DNA of 64,000 bases from an uncultured Christensenellaceae bacterium (GCA_944380305.1 CALWHF010000001.1:1-64000), one strand, 5' to 3'; numbered from the stretch's first letter, positions 24,946 through 37,700 are shown. The notes: generated by a model not told the origin, from the letters alone. Translations and numbers: made by a program.

Positions 24946-27900
24946 TCAGAATACAAACTTTTTCTTTGCGACGATAGCCGCGATGACTACCGCGAGCACG
25001 CTCGCAGCCGCAGCCGCAACACCCTTGCCTGCCGCTTTCTTCGCGACGTTCTGAGCCGCGATGACGTCGCCGTTGACCTCTGCGATCAGAGCGTTGTAAG
25101 AAGTCGTCAACTTGTCGAGTTTGGTCTTGTCTACGTTCGCCTTATCGCCGTCCGCGAGTCCTTCGTAAGCTTCCATCATCTTATCGTAGTTGTCGAGATC
25201 TGCCGCCGTGACAGTATCGCCAAGCGCGTTGAACGCGTCGTTGAAAGCAGCGGGATCGTTGCCTGTCGTCAGCTTGACGGTCACTACGTTGGATTCGCCC
25301 TGGGTATCGCTTTCTTTGATTTTGACGGATACGCTGTACTCGGTGCCCGCCTTGAGTCCGCTGAGCGTATTGCCGTCCTGCCACTTCTTGCCGCCGTCGG
25401 AGCTGTACGCGAACGAGCCTTCGCCCTTTACGGTCACTACGATCTTGTTATAGTAAACGGTATAGGTAACGTCGGACGGATCGAGAGTCGCAGCGAGTTT
25501 CTTACCCGTGGTAATTCCCGTGGAAAGAACGCCGGACTCGACATAGTTCGCGTCGCCCTCGAATTTGACGTATACGGTGTACTCCGTCTCGGGTTTGAGT
25601 CCGCTGACGGAATTCGTCGCATTGCTCCAGTCGCTGTCGTCGAGAGTGACGAGGACGCTGAATTTGCCGTTCTTGTCGGTCACGGTAAATCCGTTCCATA
25701 CAGCAGTAACGGTGATGTCCTGAAGAGTCGGCGTGGGGATCTGAGCCTTGTTGACGACATAAGTCATCCCCTCGACCGTGCCGACATAGTTGGAATTCTC
25801 TCCAGCCGTAGCCGTAACGGCATATGTGCCCGCGTTTCTGATCTCGGTGACGACCTCGCCGTTAAGCGTGATCGTGAAGATCACTTCGCCGTACTTAGGA
25901 TCGACCGCGAGAACGACCGCGTTGCCGTCGTAGACCGAGTTGTCGGCGGTCAATACTCCGTCGAAGACCGCCTTGTCTACCGTATAGGTCAGCGTCGCGC
26001 TGCCCGTATAGTTGGTATTTCCTGCCGCGGGCGTGACGGTAAAGGTATACGTTCCCGCATTTCTGATCTCGGTGACGGTCTCTCCGTCGAGAGTGATCGC
26101 AACGCTGACTTCAGCCGTCTTGACGCCGTTTACGGTTACCGTCTTGGACGTACCGTCGTAGACAGAAGAGAGCTCGGAAAGCGATGCAACGTCTGCAAGA
26201 TCTGCCGCGTTTACGGTCAGTTTCGCATTGCCCGCGAACGTGTAATCATAATTGCTTACCGCCGCGCCGTTAAAGCCGAGCGTGAGCGTATTAGCATATT
26301 CGCCGAGAGCGAGCGAATCAACGCTGCCGCTACCGATATAGCTGTAATACGGCTGCACGTCCTCTGCGTCGAACAATGCACTGTCAGAAGTGAAGTATGT
26401 CCCGTTTGCGGGAACTATGTCGCCCGTACCGTATGCGCTGACGCCGTCAAGCACGGTTATCGTAACGCTTATCTTGCTGATCTTAACGGTGTTGTCTCCC
26501 GTCACGGTGCCGACGCTGTAATTCGGCGAAGAGAATCCGACTACCGTAGCAACGTATTCGCCTACGTTGACGGGATCGCCCTCGTCTATACCCGTATAGC
26601 TTATGACCGCGGTAACGCCTTCGTCACCCGTGATCAGCCCGTCTATAGAGTAACCGATCGGATGCGCCGCTGCGTCGTATTCTACTTCAACGGGAGTGAA
26701 CGTCACGTTGACCGCCTTCTTGTTTACGGTGAACTTATTGCCTTCGGTCACGACGAGCGTGTAATTGTCGTTGCCCGCCTCCGCGCCGATAGCGTATTCG
26801 CCTGCCGCAAGATTGACGGCATCGTAATGCTCCGCTCCTTCCGCGTCAGTCAGAACGTATTTCACTTCAAGTTCGTCTGTAACGTCGGTCTCGACTATCG
26901 TGTAATCCGTATCCTTCATGACGGAAAGAATTTCGTCACCGTAATACTTGCCTCTGTCCGTAAACGTGATATGGATCTCTCTTCTGACTCTCGTCGCCGT
27001 ACCGTTATTGCATACGAAATCGTAGTTGCCCGCAGCATCCTGATGTTCGGCAACGGCAGCCACCGATACGTTGACGTTAGCGGTAGTTCCGATCTCGCTG
27101 CCGAGTTCGCTCTCGAGCGATACGGTGTATGTGAACCAATCGCGTTCTCCTTCGACGAATTCTCCGTCGAAAATCGCGCCGTTGTCGGCGAATTCTTTGC
27201 CGTATTCTACTTCGACGTCGTTTGGCGTCACGTTTATCGTGCGCTTGTCGACCGTGAATTTAACGGTAAACAAGCCGTCTGCCTGACCGAGTCCCGACAG
27301 ATCCTCATGTATATAATAAACCTTGTTTGCTTCGTCACTCAAAGCGAATGTGACTTCTTTGCTGTCGACATTGTTCCTGAAAACAAAGCTGGCACTATCC
27401 GCTTTCCACTCTACTGCGGGATTGCCTTCGATATAATTTGTCGCCCTGAGGGTGACGGTGTAGTCGCCGCCGTTGTAAAGCGCGCTCGTCTCGTAGTATT
27501 TGCCGTCAGCGATCGGATTAACTTCGATCGCGTTGCCGTCTTTATCCGTAACGACTACCTCGACTTCCAGTTCGAGACCCGTAACGGTGAAGAACGCATG
27601 ATCTCCCGTTTCATAGCTGAACGTGATGTCGTAATTCTTAGCGTTTTCGTTCAAGAAACTCGGAGCAAACGAGAACGGATAAGTGCCTCTGACGGGATTC
27701 TCGTCAAGCCCCGCTCCTTCCCAGATAAACGTCAGCAACGGCAGATTCTCCTCGTCCTCGGGCAGGAATTGCTCCTCGCTGCCATACTCCCACATGCTTT
27801 CGTAAGTCTCTTCGCTGAGCATGTCGAGATCGGTGCCGTAAGGTATCGTGACGTCTTTCACTACAACGGTGACAGGCTTCTGCCTGACCTCGAGCGTGCC

Positions 27901-30900
27901 GCCCTTGATGTCGTAGTTCACGAAGAGGTCGGGGTTGTTTCCGCTCACGATTTCCGGTACTACGAGATAGCTGCCCGCGTCGCGCACGCCGTAGGTGCCG
28001 ACGGAATAGACTCCTCCCTCAGTATCGTTGAAATACTCTATCGATATAACACCGTCGACGACGTTGAAGCTGTATTTGTTCTTATCGCCGGGAGCCAGCA
28101 GATCGTTGAGGCTGACGTTCCCGTCCTCGAATGCCAGCTTGTGATACTGTCCGTTGTAAACGACCGAATACTTTCCGATCGCTTCGTCATACTCGAGACC
28201 TTCTGTACCCGTAAAGTGCCAGATCAGTTCCTTCTTGGTGATAGAAAACGCGAGTTCTCTCGAACCAGTATTGCTCATATCGTAATTGTCGAGCACGCGA
28301 GAATCGATGTCCTCGTTATACTCGAGTACAGCAAGATAGTTGCCCGCGTCGTGCACTATGGAAACACCTTCCGCACCCTCTTGCTTGACCCACTTGCCCG
28401 ACGCATCATCATAAACTGCGGGATAAGCAACAACGTGGAAATTGAACGCACTGTTGTCAAGCACGCCTATGTTCGAAACAGACGCGATAAAGCTCATATC
28501 TCCGCCGGTATATTCGACAGAATAATTCTCATCGAATTCGCCGTCATAGTTTGGAATGATGCCGAAAGACACGGGAGCCTTGGTTATCTCGATCGAGATC
28601 TCCTCGGTCGTAGTCTGATAGTTCGGATCGCTGCTCGAAGTGACCAGACAGTCGTATTTTCCTACATAATTAATGGATTGCAGATTATATTCGCTTTCTC
28701 CTTCCTTTCTGAAAGACACCTTTATGTTGAGAGTCTGATCGAGGTCTTCGTTCCTGAACATAATACCTTCATCGGTAAGTTTCTGCACGCTCACACTGTA
28801 ACTGTCGTAGATCATGCTGTACGAATCTTCGCCGATATACGTCAGCGGAGCGGGAGTTATCTCAAACGTACCCGTCAATGTACCGCCTAGTTCGTAGTTG
28901 CCCATCGCCTCGTTTTTAAGCGATATGGTCATCTGATAATTGCCCGCATCGGTATTTGTGCTAGGCACACCGTCTTTAACATACGATACCGAATACACGT
29001 TGGAAGGATCTCCCACCACTCTGTCCACGGTAACGGTCGGAGCCTGGGCCTGTTTATTATAAACAAACGAGGTCTGAGAAGTGTCAATGGACGCGGTGAT
29101 CGCTCTCTTCCTTATCGCAAAGTCACATGCCGCAACATTTTCGGAAAGCTGATAGTTGTCATTGTCGAGATCGGTTATCTTCACGCGATAATTGCCCGCA
29201 TTGATCGCACCGAGCGCAGCGGGACTTTCTACATCGCCTATCAAGGTAAACACGCTCAGCGTTGCTTTTACCGAATCTCCGGCATATAATTCGTCGTTGA
29301 AATTCACGTTGTATTCTTTAGCTTCGCCATCGTATTCGAGATCCGCTTCGGGAGTGACCGAAGGGGTGATCGTCTTTGGCGTCACATTATAAATGTAATA
29401 CGTTATCCCTACAGGCGAACCTTCGACCGTATCGGAAGTGACCGTATTATCTGCCTTGTACGCAACGAAATTGCCCTTTGACGTAGATGCATAATAGGCG
29501 TATTTCGCATTAAATTCCTTAGTTTCGGTAACAAGAGCCACATGCCAGCTGTTGACTGCCTTTGTCTCATCAGATCCGACGTCCATACCGTCCCCGATAC
29601 CGTCGATAAATGCTTGCCACTGCGAATTGTCGACAGAAGTTTCGAGCGGAGATCCTTCTTTATCCGCTCTCAGATAAAAATTCACCTGTGGTGCTGTCAA
29701 CGCTGTAGCGTTGTATTCATAATCAGCAGTCTCATATCTTCTTACGACCACTTCTCCTTCCTTTTCGTCGCTGAACGTCTCGCCGGGGTTTGACACGTCG
29801 TAGAAGACCGCCTGTCCCGAGACGAACGCGTATTTCTTATTGCTGCTGCCAGTACCGTCGGTAGAATTTTTAACAGATACCGTCTGCGTCTTTACCGCGG
29901 TATCGAAAGAAGTGACGTCTACTCCGCCGCTCTGTTCCCAGACCGAATATGTTTCGGGATTTCCGCCCGCGATGATGTCGCTGATGCTGTATTCCCAGAC
30001 GATCTTTCTCAGACTCGCTTCGGACGATACATCGAACGTAAGCGTCAGATTTGAGCCTGTTTCGTCGAAGTCTATCGTCGTCTTTCTGTTTCCCGCGCTG
30101 TTTCCGAGCCAGTCCGTGCCGTCTTCGGAGATAGCGATATAAGCATAGTTGAAGTCGGAATACGAATAACCTCCGCCGCTGACGTCCGCAAAGAAGTTGC
30201 TCCTGTAAGACGGAGCGTCACCCGTGCCGTTATACAGGAAGTATATTCCGCTCATATTGCTTGCGCCGGCACCGTTGTTATAGTAAGATCCCGTGATACC
30301 GACGATCGCACCCGTGACTTCCTTTCCGTCGTAGTTGTATATATCGCCGTCGCTGTTGCTGATTGCCGCCGCGCCGTAACCGGTTACTTTTCCGGTCCAA
30401 CTGCTGACCACGTTCTTTATCACCGCGGTACCCGAGCCGTTGACCATATATTCGGGAACGCCGCTGCTGTTCTTGTCGACGACGCAACCTACAAGACCGC
30501 CGCCGAGCCCCAGTCTCGCGCTGCCTTGGGTCATATAATATTTTCCGCTGACGTCACATGTAAACGTTCCCCCTCCGGTCAGATATATATCGCTGACCAG
30601 ACAGTCGTTCTGCAGAATGCCGAACGCGCCGCCTATTATTGCCCTGGGCGTACCTTTGTTGCCGCCAGTACCGCTGCTTGTACCGTGACTGCGCAAAGTT
30701 ATATTCGTATTATTCGAAATTTCCACTTCACTGTTTGTTAATTTGCTGTCGTAACAGTATCCTGCTATGGTACCGAAAGCTACCAGCCCGTGATACGGAC
30801 GACTGACTTTGTCTCGCCCTGCACCCGAGACTGTTTTTTTAACTTCGATGGTTGCTTCGCAATATATTCTGCAATTGTCTATAACAGACCCCGTAGTAGT

Positions 30901-31659
30901 AGGAGAGGATCCGTCTCCTACACTAAGCACTCCGAACAAACCTCCGTAAAGATAGCTGGCATCGTCTGTCTTTTCTTCAGGTCGATTAAGCAAATCTGTT
31001 CCCATTCTCACATAATAATAGCTCTCACTAAGCTTATACTCAAAATTACAATTTGATATGTTAACTCCGAGCGCATAGGTCGCCATACCACCGCTGGCTT
31101 TTATAAATATGCCTTCGTCGGAATCTTTTCTGGGATACGAGTCGAAAAGCGTTCCCGCTCCGTAGCCGCTACCCCCATCTAAATACTGCCCGTAAGGGAG
31201 ATTCAATGCCTGCTGACATGCGCCGAGTTCTTTCAAGTCAGGCTGACTCGTGATCTTTACAGTTGCGCCGCAACCGTCGAGAGTGACCTGATCCCAGTAT
31301 GCCATCGAACTGGTCACCTCGTATGAGTACGCGGGATCGAGCGCGTACTTCTTGCCGGCGATATTCGCTTCGTTTCCGCTCTTGAAAGTATTCTCAAATG
31401 CAGTCTGACCGCTGATTCCCGTATAGCCGCCTTCTGCAGAAGTGAGAGCGTTATAGCGAGCCGTTGCTTCGCTCCCCGAGATCGCGGTATAGATACCGTT
31501 TATCATACCGTCCGCATTGCTGCCCGTAACGGCTACGGTATCGCCCGCGAAAGGCGCGGTATTTCCTGCGTTGCCGAAGATCAGCGCAAAACATACCACG
31601 ACCGCCACTATCGCGACGAACACTGCGGAAGATACTATCTTCTTTTTTGCTTTTTCCAT
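24946..31659 (-). CDS. Giant surface protein (2237 aa) with MBG/YDG and Fn3-like repeats
   Basis: A signal/anchor helix at 8-30 follows MEKAKKK. Residues about 60-480 resemble a GLUG or beta-helix region (VIDNCRIYCEA, GAFGILQNDCLVSDIYLTG). From about 760 to 2000 there are many MBG/YDG-type modules, recognisable by EYDGEAKEY, YDGTSKTVTV and the recurring NAGTYTFTVTPAAGN / NAGTYAVTATAGEN with xNYTG or xNYVG ends. Two fibronectin-III-like modules follow (SGLKPETEYTVYVKF, SGLKAGTEYSVSVKI). A helical stalk leads to a C-terminal membrane helix and KKKFVF. Predicted role is a cell-surface stalk or adhesin. GGAGGG precedes the ATG. Confidence 0.82.
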   Translation of the reverse strand: MEKAKKKIVSSAVFVAIVAVVVCFALIFGNAGNTAPFAGDTVAVTGSNADGMINGIYTAISGSEATARYNALTSAEGGYTGISGQTAFENTFKSGNEANIAGKKYALDPAYSYEVTSSMAYWDQVTLDGCGATVKITSQPDLKELGACQQALNLPYGQYLDGGSGYGAGTLFDSYPRKDSDEGIFIKASGGMATYALGVNISNCNFEYKLSESYYYVRMGTDLLNRPEEKTDDASYLYGGLFGVLSVGDGSSPTTTGSVIDNCRIYCEATIEVKKTVSGAGRDKVSRPYHGLVAFGTIAGYCYDSKLTNSEVEISNNTNITLRSHGTSSGTGGNKGTPRAIIGGAFGILQNDCLVSDIYLTGGGTFTCDVSGKYYMTQGSARLGLGGGLVGCVVDKNSSGVPEYMVNGSGTAVIKNVVSSWTGKVTGYGAAAISNSDGDIYNYDGKEVTGAIVGITGSYYNNGAGASNMSGIYFLYNGTGDAPSYRSNFFADVSGGGYSYSDFNYAYIAISEDGTDWLGNSAGNRKTTIDFDETGSNLTLTFDVSSEASLRKIVWEYSISDIIAGGNPETYSVWEQSGGVDVTSFDTAVKTQTVSVKNSTDGTGSSNKKYAFVSGQAVFYDVSNPGETFSDEKEGEVVVRRYETADYEYNATALTAPQVNFYLRADKEGSPLETSVDNSQWQAFIDGIGDGMDVGSDETKAVNSWHVALVTETKEFNAKYAYYASTSKGNFVAYKADNTVTSDTVEGSPVGITYYIYNVTPKTITPSVTPEADLEYDGEAKEYNVNFNDELYAGDSVKATLSVFTLIGDVESPAALGAINAGNYRVKITDLDNDNYQLSENVAACDFAIRKRAITASIDTSQTSFVYNKQAQAPTVTVDRVVGDPSNVYSVSYVKDGVPSTNTDAGNYQMTISLKNEAMGNYELGGTLTGTFEITPAPLTYIGEDSYSMIYDSYSVSVQKLTDEGIMFRNEDLDQTLNIKVSFRKEGESEYNLQSINYVGKYDCLVTSSSDPNYQTTTEEISIEITKAPVSFGIIPNYDGEFDENYSVEYTGGDMSFIASVSNIGVLDNSAFNFHVVAYPAVYDDASGKWVKQEGAEGVSIVHDAGNYLAVLEYNEDIDSRVLDNYDMSNTGSRELAFSITKKELIWHFTGTEGLEYDEAIGKYSVVYNGQYHKLAFEDGNVSLNDLLAPGDKNKYSFNVVDGVISIEYFNDTEGGVYSVGTYGVRDAGSYLVVPEIVSGNNPDLFVNYDIKGGTLEVRQKPVTVVVKDVTIPYGTDLDMLSEETYESMWEYGSEEQFLPEDEENLPLLTFIWEGAGLDENPVRGTYPFSFAPSFLNENAKNYDITFSYETGDHAFFTVTGLELEVEVVVTDKDGNAIEVNPIADGKYYETSALYNGGDYTVTLRATNYIEGNPAVEWKADSASFVFRNNVDSKEVTFALSDEANKVYYIHEDLSGLGQADGLFTVKFTVDKRTINVTPNDVEVEYGKEFADNGAIFDGEFVEGERDWFTYTVSLESELGSEIGTTANVNVSVAAVAEHQDAAGNYDFVCNNGTATRVRREIHITFTDRGKYYGDEILSVMKDTDYTIVETDVTDELEVKYVLTDAEGAEHYDAVNLAAGEYAIGAEAGNDNYTLVVTEGNKFTVNKKAVNVTFTPVEVEYDAAAHPIGYSIDGLITGDEGVTAVISYTGIDEGDPVNVGEYVATVVGFSSPNYSVGTVTGDNTVKISKISVTITVLDGVSAYGTGDIVPANGTYFTSDSALFDAEDVQPYYSYIGSGSVDSLALGEYANTLTLGFNGAAVSNYDYTFAGNAKLTVNAADLADVASLSELSSVYDGTSKTVTVNGVKTAEVSVAITLDGETVTEIRNAGTYTFTVTPAAGNTNYTGSATLTYTVDKAVFDGVLTADNSVYDGNAVVLAVDPKYGEVIFTITLNGEVVTEIRNAGTYAVTATAGENSNYVGTVEGMTYVVNKAQIPTPTLQDITVTAVWNGFTVTDKNGKFSVLVTLDDSDWSNATNSVSGLKPETEYTVYVKFEGDANYVESGVLSTGITTGKKLAATLDPSDVTYTVYYNKIVVTVKGEGSFAYSSDGGKKWQDGNTLSGLKAGTEYSVSVKIKESDTQGESNVVTVKLTTGNDPAAFNDAFNALGDTVTAADLDNYDKMMEAYEGLADGDKANVDKTKLDKLTTSYNALIAEVNGDVIAAQNVAKKAAGKGVAAAAASVLAVVIAAIVAKKKFVF

Positions 31660-31697
31660 ATATTTCCCTCCGTAAACTGCCCTATGCAGTCACCTTC

Positions 31698-31724
31698 CTC
31701 CGCGGCGGTGTAATTGCCGCGGAG
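31698..31724 (-). other. Intercistronic hairpin between two giant genes
   Basis: CTCCGCGGC / GCCGCGGAG, a perfect 9 bp stem with a 9 nt loop and no U-run, in the 75 nt gap between the 2099 aa and 2237 aa genes. Its 3' arm runs into a GGAGGAAGG that lies too far from the next ATG to be its ribosome site. Possibly an mRNA stability or processing element. Confidence 0.5.
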
Positions 31725-31734
31725 CATCACATTT

Positions 31735-34700
31735 TTATATTATGTTATAGCGATTGTTGTTTTTCTTTTTCCTGGACTTCACTACCGCCGCAACGATGAC
31801 GCCTGCTATTGCCGCTACCACGAGCACAGCACATACCGCTATCACGACATAGACAACTGCATTCGGTGTTTCCTTTGGCTCAGTAGGTTTGCTGCTCATT
31901 GACGCACCGCATTTGTCGCACTTGCCGTCATTGTCTGCATCGACGTGATCGCAGCTCTCTTCGCCGCCCTCCTCGCCTATCTGCTCTCCGCATTCGTCAC
32001 AAACTCCGTCGCCGTTGCTGTCAACATGCTCGTGATCGGGTCTTTCGCCTGAACCCTGCGCAAGGGTCAGCGTGATCTCTCCCACTTCGCTGAGATCGTA
32101 GTTGTCGCCTGCGTCATACGTTATAGTATAAGTTCCTGCCGGCAGACATCCGTATGCATCGGGAATCACTATATTGTCATTCTCGTCCCAGAAAGTAAGT
32201 TCTGCCCGCTCTGTACCGTTTACCCCGACAAAGGTGATTTCTATCTCTGTCAGGTCGGTATCCGAAGTAAATCCCTGCTCCTGCTGTATTTTGTTCAGCG
32301 AAGAGGTATCCACTTCGCTTATCTTCTTGGGCGTGATGGTGAGAGTCGTCTCGTATTCGCCGCTGGCATAATTTGCCATTACTACTAAAATGCTGCCTAC
32401 ATATTCTCCGGCATCTGTCTTCTCTATGTTCGATGCAGTTACGGATATACCCGTGCCGTACTTTTCGGTATTAAGCGTATATTCTATCGAATGCTCTTTA
32501 CCGTCATATTCGAACGTGCGTATCTGACCGCCCGTAAACGTAATGGCGTCATCGGGATGCGGTGCTGTCGTGATTATGACGTACGCGGTAGTTTCAACGG
32601 ACTCGAAATTGTCACAGGTTATCCTCATCCATATCTGGTGTCTTCCCACAATCGTAAATTCGGGTGTATTTTCGCTGTATCCGCCGATCTCCATTCTGGA
32701 ATATTCGATCTTTGCATCTTCTCCGACGATATTGCTGTCTGCGGCAACTGTAGCCTCGAGAGAAAGAGCTTTACCGTCGTAAACTTTCTTTACTCCGAGG
32801 ATGCCCTCTTCTCCGACGTCACCGCCGAATGTCACACCGGTGATCTTCGCCGCATTGATAGTCAGCGTCAGAAGAAGTTCGCAAGCGTTATAATTTTCGT
32901 TGCCGTCATAGACGAGTCTGTAGGAATAAGTGCCCTCGTTCCTGTACTTTCCGTTTGCGGCAGTGCTGTCGTAATCGACGTACTGCTCCTGATCCGCATC
33001 CCAGTACTGCAACCTGACATTCCCGGCGACGTCATTGCCCTTGCTGGCAGACTTGACCTCAGCGTCGGAGAAATCGATTATCTGATCCATCTTATTATAA
33101 GTGGAGATCTGATTCTCTACGCCCGATATTTTCGTGTCCGCCTTAACGACGTTGAACGAAATGTAATTATCTATGCTCCCGGCTCCGTACGTCGCATCCG
33201 CCTTCTCGTAGTTCTTTGCCGCAAATTTTTTCAGATCCGGATCTGTCTGCTTTTCGGGATCGAACGAAACTTTGACGTAGTACTCGCCCACCTCTGTAAC
33301 GGGATAATTCTCGCCGAGAAGTTTGAGTGAATTGCCCAGTTTCTGATAGTAAATAATCGTATATACGATATTCTTTCCCTTTGCGGGAGAATCCTCGGGA
33401 AGATCGGGGATATAAGACACCGTACCGCCGTCGTTATATTGTGCCGTCTTATCGGGTACCAGAACGTCGAGATATGTCGCGATAATGCTGATAGACTGCT
33501 GCGACTGACCTTTGATCTTATAGTTGTTATCCTCGATCACGGCTTTTGCGGTATAGCTGCCTATTTCCTTCACTTCATTGTAGGTCTTGACCTGATCTCC
33601 TTCGTACCAGACGATCTTCGCGTATTGAACCACGCCGTCCACGTCGGTGTAAGCGGCGGTCATTTTGTGTCCCAGACCGTCATAAGGGATCGAATATGAG
33701 AATCTGACCACTTCGTCGAGCGCAAAAGTGACTCTGACTTCTTTCTTCTGCACTTCGATCGGAATGGTTCCCGTGATCGACACAGAATAATTCGCACCTG
33801 CGTCGCCTTCATAGGTTTCACCGTTCTTGACGAGTTCGGCAAAATCATCCATTTGATAAACGGGGCTGTCTATCTTGATAGCGTCTACATACGCCGTATA
33901 GCTGCCGCCGACGTTCATATGTGCAGATCCCTGCTCGAGCCCCATGCTCTTGAATCTGAAATAGAATTCACCGCCGGACGCATCGTTTGCTATCTTGACC
34001 ACAAGACCGTCGAACAAGTCACCGTAAGTCCACTTGAACACCGCCGAACCGCTCGACGTATCCACACTGCCCGCGCTCATGGTGATGTCCGTGCCCTCGG
34101 TAAATATCTGATTGATGTCAAACGCCATGTTGCTCTTCGTGATCCTTGTGCCTATCGCCATGACCTGCTGAACGTTGTTGTTGCCGTAATCGACCGAAAC
34201 GTTCATAGATATAGGGCTGACTTCATCGTCGGTCACTATACTCAGATTGAGTTTGACGTTGTCGCTGGCATTCATATCAGAATATTCGGCTACGAGCTTG
34301 AGCCAGGTTATTCTGAACGAAGACTGATAGGTCGCCGCATTGAATATACCCGTGTAGTGTACGTTGGATCTGAGTTCCGTCTGCTCGTTTACATCAGACG
34401 TGAATCTGAATTCGAGGGTTGGCTTGAGATTGAGCGTTCCGTCGTAAGACTTCGTGAACAGCGAAGCGAGGTTGACCCCCGTATACTGATTGTTTACGAG
34501 ATTATCTAGTCTGTACGCAGTGTCGCTTGTCGAATCGTATATCTCGAGGTATCTTGCATTTATCGCGATATTCGCTCCGTTCAGATCTATCGTGAATTTG
34601 TACATATCTCCGAGTCCGCCGGGATCAGCGTGAATTCGGAATATAACGGGTTCGGCTACTTCGTATCCTTCGACTGCGGACGTGAATTTGACAAACAACG

Positions 34701-37700
34701 CCGCCTTTTCCATATTTTCGGGAATAAACGTATCGACATCCGATCCCGAATTTACGGCCCTGCCGAAGTCATACAGTTTCCACTCAGCGTCAGCAGGTAT
34801 CTTGTCGATGCCGTCCCCATCCTCGAGCAGGGTATTGTTATCGATATAATACCACATATACAATCCCGCTCCGCCGAACGTAGCGTTGAATGATATCTGC
34901 AGTTTAGTATACGCCTTGTCCTCGGCTAAACTGTAATCCAGATAAACCGTTTTCAGGTCGTTGATTGATATAGACGTTTTATCGACGTTTATCCTGCCTC
35001 CGTCGTTTAGACCTATTGTCACGGTATTGAAATTGTTGTCAGTAAGCGTGATCTTGACGTACGGAACGCCCGAGACTCTGACAACGGTTACCGAAGAACC
35101 TCCGGAAATGACGTTGTGGTACCTGCTCTGATCCACAACGATACCGGAATCAGTGCTGTTGACAGCCTCGCTGACGGATACGGTATTTATGCCGCTGCGG
35201 TCTTCGTCGCTCGATTCAACAAATACGAGTATGTCTTCGTTGTACCATCTGCCGCTTTTCACTTCGTCGGCGGAAAGAGCTGTGAATTTCGACGGATCGG
35301 CTTTCCATGCGTCATACATAGCCTCGAGAGTCGCGTCTTCGCCGAGTTGAGCTTTCGAAAGTATTTCGGAAACTGTATAATACGTCTCTCCCGATAATAC
35401 CGGAGCCGTTGCGTCGATTTTTACCGTAACAGTCTTTTCGGATGCACTCGCACGCGAAGTATCGGCAACCGCAACGTACGATCCGTCATCCTTTTTGACG
35501 TACGCCGTTACGTTATATATCGTTCTGCCGTTCTTAGGCGTGGATACGCTTTCTATAAAGCTGAACGAGTTGTTGGCATTGACGTTTTCGAGATCGACTA
35601 TGCCGCTCATCGTCCCGCCCTGATACGAATATGCAGAGATCATCTTCGACGAAGGAGTCACTCCGTTCGACGTCATCGATACGTTGATCTCAGCCGCTGA
35701 GACCCAGGTGTCGGCATAGTCGTAGCGCAACGACAAAGTAGCTTTCGAAACGACTACCATAGAACGCTCAGTCGAATCGCTGACCGCGAGAGTTCTCTGC
35801 GTCTCGTCGTAATATGCATAGCCGCTGTTCATCTCTTCGTCAACGATCGCGTACGGCTGCATGTAATATGTGTCGGGATAGATCGACTGTTCTCTGACAA
35901 TTGACTGACCCGTGCTTGCCGCCACGATGTTCCATTTGTACTTACCGCCCGACTCGAAAACTTCGAACGTCGAGTTGTCCTTGTTCTGCAATATGAGCTT
36001 AGGCATCATATCTGCGGTTATAGGCTTGTTGTTGTACTGTTTCGAAGTCGTGCTGTTATTCTGTATGCTGTACGCATAGGTCGCGCCGAACTTGACGACG
36101 TAACTGCCCTTCGACATATTGCTCGAATAATAACGCACGAACGATCCCGTCTGATCGGTGGGTTTGATCGCATTTGCCGAAGAGATCTGAGTTTCGGGAT
36201 CGATATTCTTTCCCAGCGTGTAAATATCCATCGACCATACGAAGTTTCCTCTGTATGTATTATCGTATTTCAGCGAATATCCGTTGGGGTATTGCGCTCT
36301 CGTTACGTCTTCGAGACTGCTTTCCTGTGTGTTCATGAATATGTCGGATTTCGCCTGAACGCGCAAGTAGTTGCCTTCGAACGTCAGCGAAACTTCCGAT
36401 TCGTCATACGAGCCGTGCTTCCAGCTGTAAACGTCTACCCAGTTGCCGTACATCTTTGCCGGAAGCGAGAAGTTCTGAACTTCCGACTCCTCGTTGGGAG
36501 CTTTGTCCAGCCCTTCGTGCGACATATCGAGAGTCGAAGAGTTGGTCGTCGCCTTGTAGTTGAACGGGAATATGATCATATCCTGCTTGTCGGTACCCTG
36601 GTCTGCGGAATACAACATATCGAACGGCATACCTTTCGCCGTTCTCTTCGACGTACCTATTCCCTCTTTGCCGAGATAACTCGTATTGCCGTAGGAGTCG
36701 CGTCTGGTACCCGTCCAGTTGCTTATGATACCCTTGACCTGGTTCGCGCCCATAGGTCTCGCTACGCCGTAATAGTTGTTGTCTTCTACATAGAACACGA
36801 TCTTGCCCGCCGTAACGCCGCCTGCATAAGCGAGCGACCACGCCTTATTGGCCTCGTATGTAAGAGCGACTTTCGTCCTGCCTCTCATAGCCCATGCGTT
36901 GATACCTCCGTCTCCGTCAACGTAGCTGTAGGTAAGCTGTGCGTTGTCGCCCCTGATAAGACCGACAAGACCTCCGGCAAACGCGGACGAAAATCTCGCC
37001 GAAGAAGAACCTCCGCTCACAGAGCCGTCTGCCTGCGCCCACAGGTCGTTGCCGAGGAAAACGTAGCAGTTCGTGATATTGCCGTAACCCATATTGACGC
37101 CGGCAACGCCGCCTACCGCAGAGAAGTTCCTGTACGGAGTTGCGGGGTTCCACAGACCCGAACCGTCGTTTCTCGCTTTGGTGTTGCCGTTGAATATCGC
37201 CTGCTGATTGACGTAGACGTTATTGATTGTACCGATATTGACGCCCGTCACGATACCGTACGCATACGGATTGTCGGGGTCCTGCGCGGAGTCGAGCGAT
37301 TTGCTGTCAGCCATATCGCCCGAGCCGTCGGTGGTGGCAGGCTGCATCGCGCCGTCCATGGCGGTATAATTGATCGTAAGATTGGTTATCGTGCCCGCAT
37401 TGACGCCGACGACGAGTCCCATGCCGTGTACGCCCGTGCCGTTATCAGCACCGTTGTTATCCTTGTCTTTCTCGTTAGGAAAGTTGCCCGACGACTCGCC
37501 GACGTCGCTCGCCGTTACGGTGTAATAATCGCCGTTGCTGCCCTTCGCCGTTCCGCCGTTTTCGGCAGGCGCGGTGAAGTAGATATTGAGATCGTAACCG
37601 TTACCGTCGAGGATACCGACGAACTTCTGCGTGCCGACGTCCTCGTTGATAACGTCCTGCCTCCAGTCGACCTTGTTGCTGAATATGAGGATCTTATTCG

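Noticed and set aside
26000-31000. Repeated TAYTxxx/NAGTY-encoding DNA as a possible CRISPR or satellite array
   Set aside because: The similarity is at the protein level between MBG modules, with diverged nucleotides and no regular short repeat-spacer structure.
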